From Culex pipiens pallens (Eukaryota; Arthropoda; Insecta; Diptera; Culicidae), in the NCBI RefSeq assembly GCF_016801865.2, contig NC_068939.1:3009882-3073881 (forward strand): DNA of 64,000 nt, given 5' to 3'. Below the pieces are notes generated by a model that searched no databases, was not told the DNA's origin, and was given only the letters and a program-made list of their open reading frames with translations. Within the stretch, counting starts at the first letter, position 1; each line of letters opens with the position of its first letter. The position numbers were made by a program, and so were the translations under genes. Shown one piece after another: positions 1 through 10,870 of this stretch.

Positions 1-2243
1 GCGGCTACGGCGAGTGTCGAACAGCCAATATTGGCTGGAGATGAATCCGGACTGGTACCTACATGGGAAGCCTCTCGGATTTATGTGAAATGGGATCCGC
101 TGTAGCTCGGCTCCTGCCAAATGAAACTCCAGGATGAGGCTGCTCCACTAGATGGAAAACAAATCCTTGATTTACATGCGAGTAAATCACGTTGGAACGG
201 ATTTTGGGAGACGTTTTGGGGGATCTGATATTTGTAACGAAACAAGACATACAAGAATTGAACTGATTCTTAAATTGATGTTTTAATGATTCATGAAGCA
301 AGCATTTTTGAAAGATTCAATTTAATTAAATTCGAAGTAACTAGTAACTCAAAAAACATCACCCAATAGCAAGCTAAGATGCTAACACGCTGTGGGATGA
401 CGAACATAGCCCTGCCCACATAGTTGCATTTCAATTTCGCCAGAGATACGATCGGTAGTTAGAGGGAAAAGTGCAACCAGTGCTACTTTCTCGACGCATC
501 GTCATCTCCGCTGCTTTCAGTTCAAATTGAAAAACCAACCATGACCCACCGTGGCAAGGGGAACTTGGACATTGAGAAAAGTTAATTAAAAAAAATCCAC
601 TCGCCTTCTCGCTTGGCCACAGTTCCACGTGGCACCGCATTGGTGCTTCTTTTATGATACGAAAAAGTTTTCTTTTATGACTGCCATAAAATATGTTTTA
701 AAATTAACTCCTACACCTCTGCTCCAGTTGCCTAGGAGGCAGGGCTGAAGCCCATTTTACTCTCTTTTTCCCTGGGGAATGGAGGGTCGAAACAAGTCAC
801 GAAATGATGGGTGGGGGATAAGGAGGTAGAGACCACTTGGCTTAGCTTAGGAGGGGGTGAACGAATAGGGTGATCGGAAGAATTGGTAGTGAAAAAATAT
901 TGTAATGTTGGATTTTAAACGTTACTATGGACACATTTAGTTTTATATCACATATTTTAATATTTCAAAATTATATTCATCAAAAAGCGCAAAAAAACTC
1001 ACCAGCTTCATTTTTTTAAATTTAAAATTGAATCAATAGTTTCCGAGATATCGTGACTAGAAAAATGAAGGCTTAATCAATCAGGTGACATTAAAATAAA
1101 ATTATTTTCACAAAATTTGTATTTAGGTGGCTGTATCTTAGCAACCATCTCAGCAAACATTTATCCGTTAAATCATGTCAAAAAGCAAATTACAGGGATG
1201 TTTTCCTTTACATTGATTTTTTTTTAAGTTCACAAAAAAGATCATCAAAAAAAAAAAAAAAAACAATATAAAAAACCTTTAACATCAAAACGTTGCACTT
1301 TATCAAAAAATGGGTAACATTATTTTCAAGTGCAAGTTTTTGACATTCCATCTTAAAATTGAAATTTGTTTCACAATATTTAATTTTTTTCCAGAATTGA
1401 ATACAACTATTCCACTTGGTGTCTAAATAAGTGAGAGAAGAGCTTGAATATGGGACTTTTTTTAGAATCTCGCTAAACAAACTAAAAACTGTTCCTTGAA
1501 TTTTTCTTGGACTCTGGGCCTAGTATGAGTAAAATGTGAGTAAAAAACAATTACTCATTCAAGGTGAAGTTTGTGGTAAAAATCGAAATAAAAATATTAA
1601 CATTTTTTTACGGTTTAGTCAGCAGTAGAGTGCACTGCTTCCATCCAAATATTACCAAAAAAAAGATATTAATTGGAAATTTAATGCTCCACACTTTGTC
1701 CAACATATCAATCACTGCACACTTATAATTAATTATTTTTGCATCGCCAACATCAGCCCTCAATTATCAATTAACCAATTTCGCCTTGAATTACGCTCAA
1801 AATTTATACAGAAACACAACATAACTCAAGAAATCGTTTTCCGCTTGATGAGCAGTGCTTCTTTTTTTTTCTTGGCACCCTAAGGACAGCACTCTAACTT
1901 GTATGAAAACTTTTAAAATATAATTTCAACATGAATTTCCTATAATAAAAAAAAAAACATTTAAATAATAAATTTGTTCAAGTGTCGAAACAATCATGGT
2001 AGTTTTTTGAAGAAGGATTTTTGATCCAAGTTGGATCTAAGCATTTGCAACAATAACCTCAATTATTTTTCCGGACAACCTAAAGTCACAGAGAGCAAAA
2101 GAAAGTTAAGATGTTACGAAACTCTGGATCAACGAGCCCCGGCGCGCAAAGTAAGCTGGGGCTGTCGTGAGCTTGAATTAATTTATAGCCTAGCCAGTGG
2201 ACGACAACTTTGTCAACACTTTGTGTGGTGCTAGCGCACAAAA
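1..2243. other. AT-rich non-coding DNA upstream of the DRC5-like gene
   Basis: No coding exon is recognisable here. Short open frames on both strands are low-complexity and lack domain-like composition. The first 650 bases are of mixed composition; from about 900 to 2000 the sequence is A/T-homopolymer-rich, with an A-run near 1248-1263. The last 200 bases hold the presumed promoter and 5' untranslated region of the downstream gene, but no convincing TATA box or initiator could be singled out. Confidence 0.5.
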
Positions 2244-3801
2244 ATGTCCCAAGTTGACTTGCTGGAAGAAGTTCATCATCTGAGATTTACGGTGGCAGAT
2301 CGGAGCCTGCGGAACGCCTGGGAAGCCTACCGGGTGTCCCCGATTACGCGCCAGCTAGCCAGCGAGGCAAATCGGGCCACTTACGCGGAAGCACTATGGT
2401 TGGCCGAAACGGAGAGCTGCTCGCGGACGTTCTTCCCGGCCAGTTTGGCCACACTGGCCGTGGAGTGTTTGGTGGGGGCGTTTTCCGGGGGTCCCGTACC
2501 GGATGGGCTTAGCTGCGAACAGAAGGAGTACTTTGGGCACCTGCTGGATGTTGAACTTCCTGTTTTGCAACTGCTTCAAGTCGAGGTAAAGTTTGGGTGC
2601 GCTTTTGTTTTGGAATTTTCTTTTTGAAGTTCTGTTTTTTTTTCAAGAATGAAACTTTCTGGAAACGGGTCGTCAAGGCGAAAACTAAAACTCTCGTGCA
2701 TTTTCTAAAGTTGGAAAAGGAAGAGGACATCTACTGGAGACCTCGAGGAATCGAGCTGAAGGTAGCGGAAGCAATCGAACGGGAACGGCCCGCGTATTGG
2801 TTCGAAGGTGACCTCGAGGACATCATCATCAGTTCGGCTCCGATCGTTAAAAATCTGGTGATTTCGCAGCTTCTTCCGCTGCAGAAGGTTGAACCCGCAG
2901 AGGGCTATGAAGAGTACAAATTGTACGATGTTCCGGCCGAATTGTGCAGTCATGGTTCTTTGAAGATATTGAGGCACTTGGAGAACTTGACATCACTTTC
3001 GTTGATCTTTGGGCTGGACGAGATTCTCAAGGGTTACGAACGAAGATTTTTCCAGTTTTCACTGGAGGATGTGGAAAATTTCGTAGAAGCTCTTGACAAG
3101 ATGATACAACTGAAACACTTCAAAATGGCTCGAAGTCACCTGACTACCGATAAACTTAAAATTTTGCTGAATCACTTGGCGCAGCTAAAACTTGAATCCT
3201 TGGAATTTTCCTACTGTTATCTCGGCGAAGGATCTGGAATTTTGCTAGGAAAATTCATCAGCAAATGTCCAGCCACTTTGAAGGTTGTGAATTTAGCGGG
3301 AAATTTTTTGAACGCGAAAGAAATTGAAGATTTTGGTTATGGAATCAACGTGTTCCAGGGAGTACTTCAGCGCTTGGACATTTCCCATAACCCGATTGGA
3401 GAGGCTGGCGTACTGATGCTCGGAGGTGCGGTCAAGAATACGGAGCAGCTCCGTGAGCTGAATGTCACTGCTTGTGAGTTGGGCGAGGAGGGTGCCTTTA
3501 GGGTAAGGACTTTTTGATGAGAGTGTACCTTCGGGGAGAGTCCTTCCAAGAGGTGCTCACTTGAATTTCATTTATGTAATTAAAGGTGGTCCAACTGCTC
3601 GGCTTTCACCGACCCTTGAGAGTGCTCCAGATGAACTGTACCCCGCTGGGACGCGCCGGTGGCAAAAAGCTGATTGATGTGCTCAAGGCAAACTGGCACG
3701 TCGAGGTGGTGGACTGCAAATTCTGTCAACTGAAGGAAAGTCACGTCAGGCGAATTCAAAGTATCCTTCGGCGCAACGGTAAATTTGCTCGAGTCTTGTG
3801 A
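2244..3801 (+). CDS. Leucine-rich-repeat protein, likely dynein regulatory complex subunit 5 (DRC5/TCTE1-like), three exons
   Basis: Three in-phase exons, 2244-2585, 2648-3502 and 3586-3801, join through GT..AG introns of 62 and 83 bp, both phase 0, to give about 470 residues. The ATG at 2244 sits in a good insect context (CAAAATG), and the frame ends in TGA at 3799-3801. Residues 1-114 form an alpha-helical N-terminal segment. About residues 266-455 contain roughly seven ribonuclease-inhibitor-type leucine-rich repeats, seen as strand motifs such as LKVVNLAGN, LQRLDISHN and LRELNVTAC, each followed by a G-E-G or G-E-A helix start. Vertebrate TCTE1/DRC5 is about 500 residues with the same layout (helical N-terminus, C-terminal LRRs) and is part of the nexin-dynein regulatory complex of motile axonemes, so a role in the sperm flagellum is inferred. 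No signal peptide or membrane segment is seen. The LRR architecture is clear; the DRC5 assignment is from family resemblance, and another axonemal or NLR-like LRR protein remains possible. Confidence 0.72.
2586..2647 (+). other. Intron 1 of the DRC5-like gene
   Basis: A 62-bp intron with donor GTAAAG and a pyrimidine-rich acceptor ending in TTTCAAG. Exon 1 is exactly 114 codons, so the intron is phase 0, and the reading frame continues directly as NETFWKRVVKAK. Reading through the intron on either side gives low-complexity residues, which supports its removal. Confidence 0.75.
3503..3585 (+). other. Intron 2 of the DRC5-like gene
   Basis: An 83-bp phase-0 intron with donor GTAAGG after an AGG codon and an acceptor ending TTAAAG. 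It splits one leucine-rich repeat: the upstream GEEGAFR joins to VVQLLGFHRPLRVLQ, restoring a normal repeat. The in-frame stop just after the donor confirms that exon 2 cannot simply run on. Confidence 0.75.
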
Positions 3802-3864
3802 TTCAGGTCGCACCAAACCAAAACTCAAACCTCAATAGCTTGGGCGCCGTGGCCGTGTCGTGCC

Positions 3865-3870
3865 AATAAA
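3865..3870 (+). terminator. Polyadenylation signal AATAAA of the DRC5-like gene
   Basis: A canonical AATAAA hexamer lies 64 nt past the stop codon and is followed within 30 nt by a T/G-rich stretch (TTTGTTTG and beyond). This spacing suits a short 3' untranslated region. Confidence 0.6.
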
Positions 3871-4885
3871 TTTGTTTGTAATACTTTGGTCGTGTTTGCT
3901 CTGTGTTGCATAACTTGCGGCGCGAGAAACATTTTCATTTATACGACGTCGTAAATTGTGCGAACAGCAGCGCCACTCCACGGCCGAAGCTCTAATTATC
4001 ATTCGGAAGCCTGGTGGTGGACTGCATTTCGGGTAAGTCTTGGATTGAAAGCCTGCCGGATGTTGCAAAAAGAAAAGCGCCAGGTCGTAAAATATTCGTC
4101 AAGCGCAGCACTGGTTTGCGGAACCGGTGCCAAGTGGTGGCCACCAGCAAGCCAGCAGAGTCAACACGGTGGCAATCTTCGGTTGGCGGAGGCATGATGC
4201 CAAAATAAACGTTCCGGGCAAATAAAAAGCAGTCTTACGAACGCGATGACGATGCCGCCAAGTGGTCCTTAAAAATAAATGTTTTGGCTACATTATTTCA
4301 GTGGAGTGGTACAATCTGTTACGAGGTTGTTTGATTAATAGTACACAAACTGTATCAAACTGAAGTGAACTCAAACTTATACATGGAGAGCTGAGCTGGG
4401 CGACCACTCTCGCTCAAGTAATCAATTACTCGACGATAATTTCCTCCAACCACTTGAAGCAATTATAATCAGCACGACAGGACAATCTCCAATCAGCATG
4501 CTTGTCGCCGTGGGAGGCGTTACCGGTTATCAACGATCAACGAGAAATGACAACATCGTCGTTATCGTTACCGTTACGTAGTACGATAGAGCAGGGAGGG
4601 GCGTCCATAAAGGAGACCCCGAGGGGAAATTTGACCGACCAAGAGGTTTTACGGCACGGTCTAGCAGTAGTTGGAAGCAGAGAGTCTTATTTATTAATAC
4701 ATTTCAAGGAAAATTATTTCCAGAGCCGGGAAGCCACTTGTTAGGATGCTGGAGTGTCATTTGGAACCTTGAAACAGTCGTTTGGCGGAGTAAATATTTG
4801 TAAAATTGATCGAATGGCGTGTGATGCAACGGTGAGGCAAGTGAATATTGTGTTATGGTGGCTTCTAGAGAAACACTTTTAACAC
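3871..4885. other. Intergenic DNA without a recognisable gene
   Basis: Composition is more balanced than the surroundings, and a few overlapping open frames of 60-80 codons occur on both strands, but none has a recognisable domain, splice structure or start context. AATAAA-like hexamers near 4205 and 4273 could be alternative polyadenylation sites. No repeat structure was seen. Confidence 0.4.
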
Positions 4886-5355
4886 TGGAACGCCCAACGC
4901 ATATCCAACTTACACCCAAGCCTCCCAAAAAAGTTGGAACGGTAACTTCAACTCGCTGGTTCTCGGGCCTAACTCAACCAATCAAGATGATTCTTCTTTC
5001 CAGTGATTTGTTAGGATGTCTAGATCATTCTAGAACTTTGCAGAACTTAATTTGATCAAATCTGTAATTTCTGCGACCGAAAACATCGTTCCACCTGTTT
5101 TAAAAAGTCTTTTTGCCTCCGCGGAATTTTCGGCGATTTTTTTTTACACGCGAAAAAAAAAGTTGGAACGATGTTTTTGATCGCAAAAATTACAGATTTG
5201 ATCAAATTAAGTTCTGCAAAGTTCTAGAATGATCTAGGCATCCTAACAAATCACAAGAAAGAAGAATCATCTTGATTGGTTGAGTTAGGCCCGAGAACCA
5301 GCGAGTTGAAGTTACCGTTCCAACTGTTTTGGAGCCTTGGGCGTTGGAATGTTAA
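4886..5355. mobile_element. Fold-back element with about 210-bp inverted arms
   Basis: The two halves are near-perfect reverse complements. The left arm (about 4886-5100) begins GGAACGCCCAACGC and runs through CTCGCTGGTTCTCGGGCC; the right arm (about 5150-5355) repeats this in reverse and ends GGGCGTTGGAATG. The left arm carries about 16 extra bases near 4905 that the right arm lacks. The arms are separated by about 45 bp of A/T-rich sequence. There is no coding capacity, so this is a non-autonomous fold-back or MITE-type DNA element. A TTAACA string flanks both ends in mirrored orientation and may be the true terminus. Confidence 0.8.
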
Positions 5356-5459
5356 GCTATTCAATATAGAATACAAAACAGTAGGGGATATTAGGGAAAA
5401 ATTGTACCAATTTTCTGTATCGAGAACATATTTCTACACCCAAAACTGGCAGCGCTAGT

Positions 5460-5690
5460 CCGAGAGAATGATGGTCTCGAGTCGAGAGAATAGTGGTACC
5501 ATTCACGGACGCAGAGAACACAGCTCGAGATGGGCGATAGAACTATTCTCTCGAGGTTCATTTGCAAAAAAAGTTCATCCGTCAAACAAAAAACCAAAAG
5601 TGTCGACAACGGGAATCGAACCAGAGGCCTTTGACAAACCAATCCAATGACTTAGCTGCCTCGGCCACCACAGCTTGGTGACCAAGGAGA
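5460..5690 (-). mobile_element. tRNA-headed SINE, minus strand
   Basis: Read on the minus strand, about 5673-5653 resembles a pol III A box (TGGTGGCCGAGGCAGC) and 5622-5612 is a perfect B box (GGTTCGATTCC), about 40 bp apart as in a tRNA. The intervening sequence does not form a full cloverleaf, and unrelated sequence follows downstream, so this is a tRNA-derived SINE rather than a tRNA gene. The A box is of the Ser/Leu type (GGCCGAG). The 3' limit is uncertain and no clear poly(A) tail or target duplication was seen. Confidence 0.6.
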
Positions 5691-5769
5691 AGTCAGAAGT
5701 CGTTCAACTTATTCAACTTATTTAGGCTACCAAGGATTGTTAATGTACTGTTTTTCCCTTCCATTTGCG

Positions 5770-6145
5770 GATGACAAAACGGCCTACTTTCCAATGCAAA
5801 ATGTAACATTACTAAATAGTAGTTTATGCAAAAAGTTGCAAAAAGAAGAGAAAATACGACGAGTGCTGAAAAAATAAGGTTTTCCAACGAGTTGCTTACA
5901 GCTTTTTTTTGCAATTCAAAAAAATGCTTCTTGAATGGAATTTTATGTAAAACATTCATGTGTTCAGAAAAATCACCATTCAAAACAAAAAAAAAATACT
6001 GATACTTTTCGATACAAGTGTTGAAAAGTTCAACTTTTCAACACCCATTTCAATGCTGAAAAGTAAAACTTTTATGCCCTGGTATTGAAACTATTATTAA
6101 TTTCTGTTATTTTTGGTTGGGAAAAGTAGGCCGTTTCGTTTCTAA
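5770..6145. mobile_element. MITE-like element with a central 27-bp perfect palindrome, copy 1
   Basis: The ends carry inverted AAACGGCCTACTTTCC (about 5776-5792) and GGGAAAAGTAGGCCGTTT (6119-6136). Near the middle, 6018-6044 is a perfect hairpin, 13-bp arms around one base (GTGTTGAAAAGTT and its complement). The same end motif and the same type of hairpin recur at 22875-23135, so this is an interspersed family. No coding capacity. Confidence 0.65.
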
Positions 6146-9100
6146 AGAAGGACAGAGAAAATTGACAGTTTCACAGCGAGATTGCAAAAAAGTAATATCA
6201 GCAACCATATGAGTGCTGAAAACTTCAACTAACGTTTCGATAAAAATCGGACCATGAGTGGCTGACATATTGGCATGAGACAAATGTGAGCGGTTGCTCT
6301 TTTGGCAATTTTATAGGTATTTCTCGGAATTTTTAAAAAATGTTTTCAATTTTTGTCACTTATGGACATGAAATAAGATTGAAAACTTGAAATTGAAGTT
6401 ATATTTGAACTTCATGGAGCAATATCTCGAACAGTGTACTTTATCATAAATAAATTTTATTTTCGTTAAAAATCATAACCCAAAATATTTGCTTCTATAA
6501 GGCTCAAAAGTTGCAGAGTTATAAAAATTAAATAAAATTCTAATATCGGATTTTGAGAAATTGATTTTCTGTAATAAAAATAATTTATATATTGTAAAAA
6601 TATTACTCGAGCATTAGCATGAGTTTTTTGAAGATGCTGGGGCAGTTAAATCGGCAAAATATTTTTTTTTCGTTAACCTTTTTTTCTAAATAAATCTCAT
6701 CAGTACCTGCACCTTTGTAGAAGACACAAAAAAGTTGAACTTTCCTACATACAGTTACAGATACAGATACAGATTTTCGAATACTTACCGTATATGTGAC
6801 AATAACTTGTTTGGGAAAAACAATGACACAAAAGGGTTGTTTTGATCATAAAGAATGCCCACACAAATGTTGAGCCGAATAAAAAATAATCAAATAAAAT
6901 TCGGGGTTTGATTAGAATTGCTCTATTGGAAAAAATATGTGTTTCAAAATATTTTTATTTAACACGTTGATCAAGTGATGGAAACATTTTTCCCTTGATT
7001 TGTGTTACCTTGGAAGATTTTCAGTCATTTTACATTTTACATGTTGAAAAAAAGAATATTTTTTTATTTTATTTTCTAGTCCAAAAATAAGGATAAAGAA
7101 AAACTTGTAGTTTTATTTTCGTTCTCTATTGTGCTTCAATATACAGATTTGGAATATATCTCCTAGCATATCACAATGCATGAGCTATTAATACATCTTC
7201 GTAGAACTGGTGCGACTGCCATTGCCAACAGCTGCCAACTACATCTGCAAAATTGGGCCGGGAAGACATAGTTTCTGTTTGACTGGATTATTATGGGTTT
7301 AAATTGAGCAGTCAGCAGATAAATTAACGTAGTTTTAAAACAATTTATTGATTACAAAACTTTAATGTGTTCTGACTGCCTCTTTTCCCCTAATTGAATG
7401 AGTGTATTCTATTTTATCTAAACTTTTCATTGGATCACATTTAAAGAACCTAAAGCAACACAAATCGTCCCGAAAATTCAAAGGAAAAGCCCCTCCAGCA
7501 AACTTGGTCCAGAGAGATGCTTCGACCAAGCAAACTCCATCCATCTCTGTTTACAAGGACGAAAACCAGCCAAATCTGGCCGAGAAGTCGAAAACACAAA
7601 ATAATTAATTGCTGATTTTATTAGGACAACATTGTCAGGCTGGAACGTGGCGAGGAAGCGGGGAAGAGTGGGGAGGGGGCCGTGACCCGAAGCGCTCTCG
7701 GGGTCGGAATTCATCCGGCAAAGAAAATAATTGGTCCAGGGGAAGGACGAAGGGACGCTGGTTTTTGAGCGACCGGAAATCGATACATTATAATCGCCTT
7801 AGCTTCTTTCGAACGGACGACGGACTGTCTAGTCGAAAGTTGTTATTCGAGAAAGTTGTTTTTTGCTTTTTTGTTTTGTTTTCGAGGAATCTGTTGCGGG
7901 GGAGTAAAATTAATTGCTGGGATAATTCGATTAATTAGCTTTTGATTAGGTTCAAATTTGATGGAAGTGGAAACCGTTTTGTTGAACAGTGGTTTGAGAG
8001 CAATTAAGTGGAACTTGTTTTTTTTTCTGGGAATGTTCAGGAAGAGTGGAAGCACGTCGGAAGTTGCTCAATCAAAGCTGCAACGTGAGCAACTGCATAA
8101 TGACAGTTTGACGCAAAGTTGGTTCTTTTGAAGTTGGCTTCGCCTAACAAATGAGAAAAGTTGAGCTCAACTGCTTTTGATGCATTGAAATGTGAAGTTT
8201 TTAATTGGCTGCAATTTAAGCCTGCTCTTTGTGCCTCCTTTAGTTTAAGCACACTGCCATTGAACGAGTGTAGCAATTTTTATTGTTGAGGAAAAAATGT
8301 GTTGATGAGCTGGCATTATGTTTTCAGCGTTTTTAATTACAGTTAGTACAATGGTGTGGTTAAGGATAAAGGATGATAAATTATGTGGTTCAGCTCATGA
8401 GTTGTGATTATAAAAGCTCTTGAATTTAAACCATGCTTTTTGAGCAACAATTTTGGAATAAAAAAATGCTGTACAATTAAACATTAAAATCAAGAAATAA
8501 AAGTTTAAAAGTTTAAACATCATAAATCTTTCAATTCAATACCCTTCTCAAGTGTTCATATCCCACAACGGGCTGTAATTGAAATTCGTCAGGCACACAT
8601 ATCTACACACAACTCAAATCCCACCTTCGCATTCCGTGGAGCCTTTTTTGATTGGAGAAAGAAATTCGAATCGAAAACGGGGCTAAATCAATTGTTTATC
8701 GAATGTAAATCGATGCCGTGAGGCATTTCCACCGTCGTCGGCGACGGAACTGAACTTGAGTTTTCTTCGCAAAGAGCGGGATCAAATTTGTGTTGGCAAT
8801 TTGAATGTGATTTCATTCACACTTGAGGCACTTTTCGGGCTCGAATGTTTGGCGAACAATGAGAATTTTGCTTGATCTGAGTTTTATTCGATGGTTGAGG
8901 GAGACTTCATATTTTTCTAAAATGAAAAAAAGGTAAAAGATTTGAAAATAACTACAATTTTCTTCTTTTCGGCTCTCAATAATGAAAAGAGCTCCAAAAC
9001 AAGTTTCATTGAATCAAAAATTCAGCAAACCCAAAGTATCATTGAAAATAGCCAAATTTCAAATATTTGCTGCTGGCTGGCCGAACAAGCGATAGAATGT

Positions 9101-9662
9101 GGCTGGCTGAAATTGAGCCCTCTTCAACACAGGTGCTTCGTCATTCAATCCATCGGAAAATTCTCTTCGTTCGATAGGATTTCAACAAGTGCCAACGGGG
9201 AATTGATGCTCGAGGCATCTGCAAAAAAAAAACCATACTGGATTCAAAATTTATCCAGTGCAAATGTAAATATGGCTTTACCTTTTGGGAAATAGAAAGC
9301 AAAACAGTTGAAATATATATTCAAATTTGAAGCAGATTTTCTTCCTTTGCAAAATTTGTCATTAAGGTCATTGCAATTTTCATCTAATGTTTTTTGTTAG
9401 ATTTAAACAATTTCAACGAAAAAATATTTTCACTTAACAAATCAAAATTGAACAAATCGGGAAAACGTTTTTCATCGTCCCTGTTCTTTAGTTTTAACAA
9501 TACCAAGAACGACTTGAAACTTAAACAGTCATAGTTTATTAACAGGCTAAACAAACTTTGAAATATTTTTAAAATATGTTTTTTAACATTTTGTGAAATA
9601 TGAGGGTTATTTATTTAGCCCAATTTCGTTTTCCATTTAAATGACAAATTACAACAAATATA
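6146..9662. other. Non-coding AT-rich DNA
   Basis: No gene was recognised. From 6146 to 7200 the DNA is very AT-rich. From about 7460 to 8100 and 8540 to 8900 it is more balanced, with open frames of 60-117 codons on both strands; none resembles a known protein or has exon-like ends. These balanced islands may be conserved regulatory DNA or old exons. Confidence 0.35.
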
Positions 9663-10032
9663 CATAGGCCTTGGAAAAATTTCACTTTGGATAATCGAAA
9701 CTTCGGATAATCGAATCACGAGAAAACAAAATTCTTTTCTCTGTCTAAGCATAGGTATAACCCCTAAACTACGCTAAAATTATTTATTGTTTATAAATCC
9801 AAGATGGCGGCCAAAATGGCGGTGATGCAATATTAAAAAAATGCATTTTATATTTTTAAAGGCAATCAACAACTCAAATTCGACTAAAATTGGGTCTTGA
9901 ACTCAAATTTCATAATAAAAACAAGAAAATGAAAAAATACGAAAACATATTTTTTTTGTTCGTAATTTAACTATCCGAAATCCCATACAAACCTTCGGAT
10001 AATCGAGGCTTCGGATTATCAAGTCTGGACTG
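9663..10032. mobile_element. TA-flanked MITE with GGATAATCGA subrepeats
   Basis: The right end reads CGGATTATCAAGTCTGGACTG followed by TA; the left end carries the inverse as two GGATAATCGA units (about 9688-9714). Repeated CGGATAATCGA motifs in the terminal region and TA flanks fit a pogo/Tc1-mariner-derived non-autonomous element. The interior contains a phrase (AAGATGGCGGCCAAAATGGC) that recurs in reverse near 18630-18655, identifying a second, rearranged copy there. Confidence 0.6.
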
Positions 10033-10261
10033 TATTTGCATGTCATTATTTAATACTACCAACAATTTTCGTTCAGCTTTTCCATTACATTTTAATACAC
10101 TTTAAAATCAATCACCTAGTCAGTTAATTTTTATGATGATAATATGTTGCCAAAACATGGAAATAATATCAAATTATGTCATAATAATTCATGCATTTTT
10201 TTATAACGATCAATAAAAAAAGCTCGGTATGCACTGTCGATCATGTGTAAGGGAGCTTAAA

Positions 10262-10870
10262 ACTTTTTTCGTAAAATCGCGATAACTCGTGAAGTTTACA
10301 AGTATACCCTTCATGTCTATATATCAAAATTTTTGTAATTGTCTGCTCTACAACTTTAAAGAACATTGATACACTCTAAACAATAACCCTGCAAAGTTAG
10401 AAAAAAACACGAAATTTCAAAATGAAAAATTTTGCTCTAAATGAAAAAATTACCCTTCTGTAGATTCGAAAAGAACATTAAATTTCCCATAAAATGAAAC
10501 ATTCCAAAAAATTTTACAGTCGAGTAACGGAAAATGGGAGAATTTTTAAAACTTGTTTAGGGACCATCCATAAACCACGTGGACACTTTGGGGGGGGGGG
10601 GGGGGTTATGGCGATTGTCCACGCTCCATACAAAAAATATTTTTTTTGTATGGACAATCGTCCACGAGGGGGGGGGGGGGGGGTTGAGATTTCCAAAAAT
10701 GTGTCCACGTGGTTTGTATTTTTTTTTTTGTAATTCTGAGTACGCCATTAAATCGGGCGTCTAATTTTACATAAAATTCCCTATGAAACCAAATTTCTAT
10801 CGGTGATGAGGCTGCAAATTATTGAAAAAACACCTCTTTTTTCGCATGTTCAAAAAATAGTGAAGAAAAT
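10262..10870 (+). repeat. Interspersed repeat R1, copy interrupted by a nested MITE
   Basis: The segment from CGCGATAACTCGTGAAG through TAACCCTGCAAAGTTAG, the CGGAAAATGGGAG block and the AAATCGGGCGTCTAATTTTAC block matches, in reverse, 52080-52640 and, in part, 30460-30857 and 31284-31641. The copy is interrupted at about 10558-10725 by a separate inverted-repeat element. No coding capacity; the superfamily is unknown. Confidence 0.7.
10558..10725. mobile_element. Small nested MITE with two 16-nt G tracts
   Basis: The ends are inverted: AGGGACCATCCATAAACCAC at the left, GTGTCCACGTGGTTTGTAT at the right. Runs of 16 G at 10590-10605 and 10668-10683 flank an imperfect inverted core around a T-rich centre. 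Absence of this block from the R1 copy at 52.2 kb shows it inserted into R1. End fragments of the same type occur near 21036-21055 (GTGGTTTATGGATGGTCC) and 34163-34190. Confidence 0.7.

Noticed and set aside
10494..10764. Glycine-run and proline-run open frames
   Set aside because: Translations of the two G tracts of the nested MITE.
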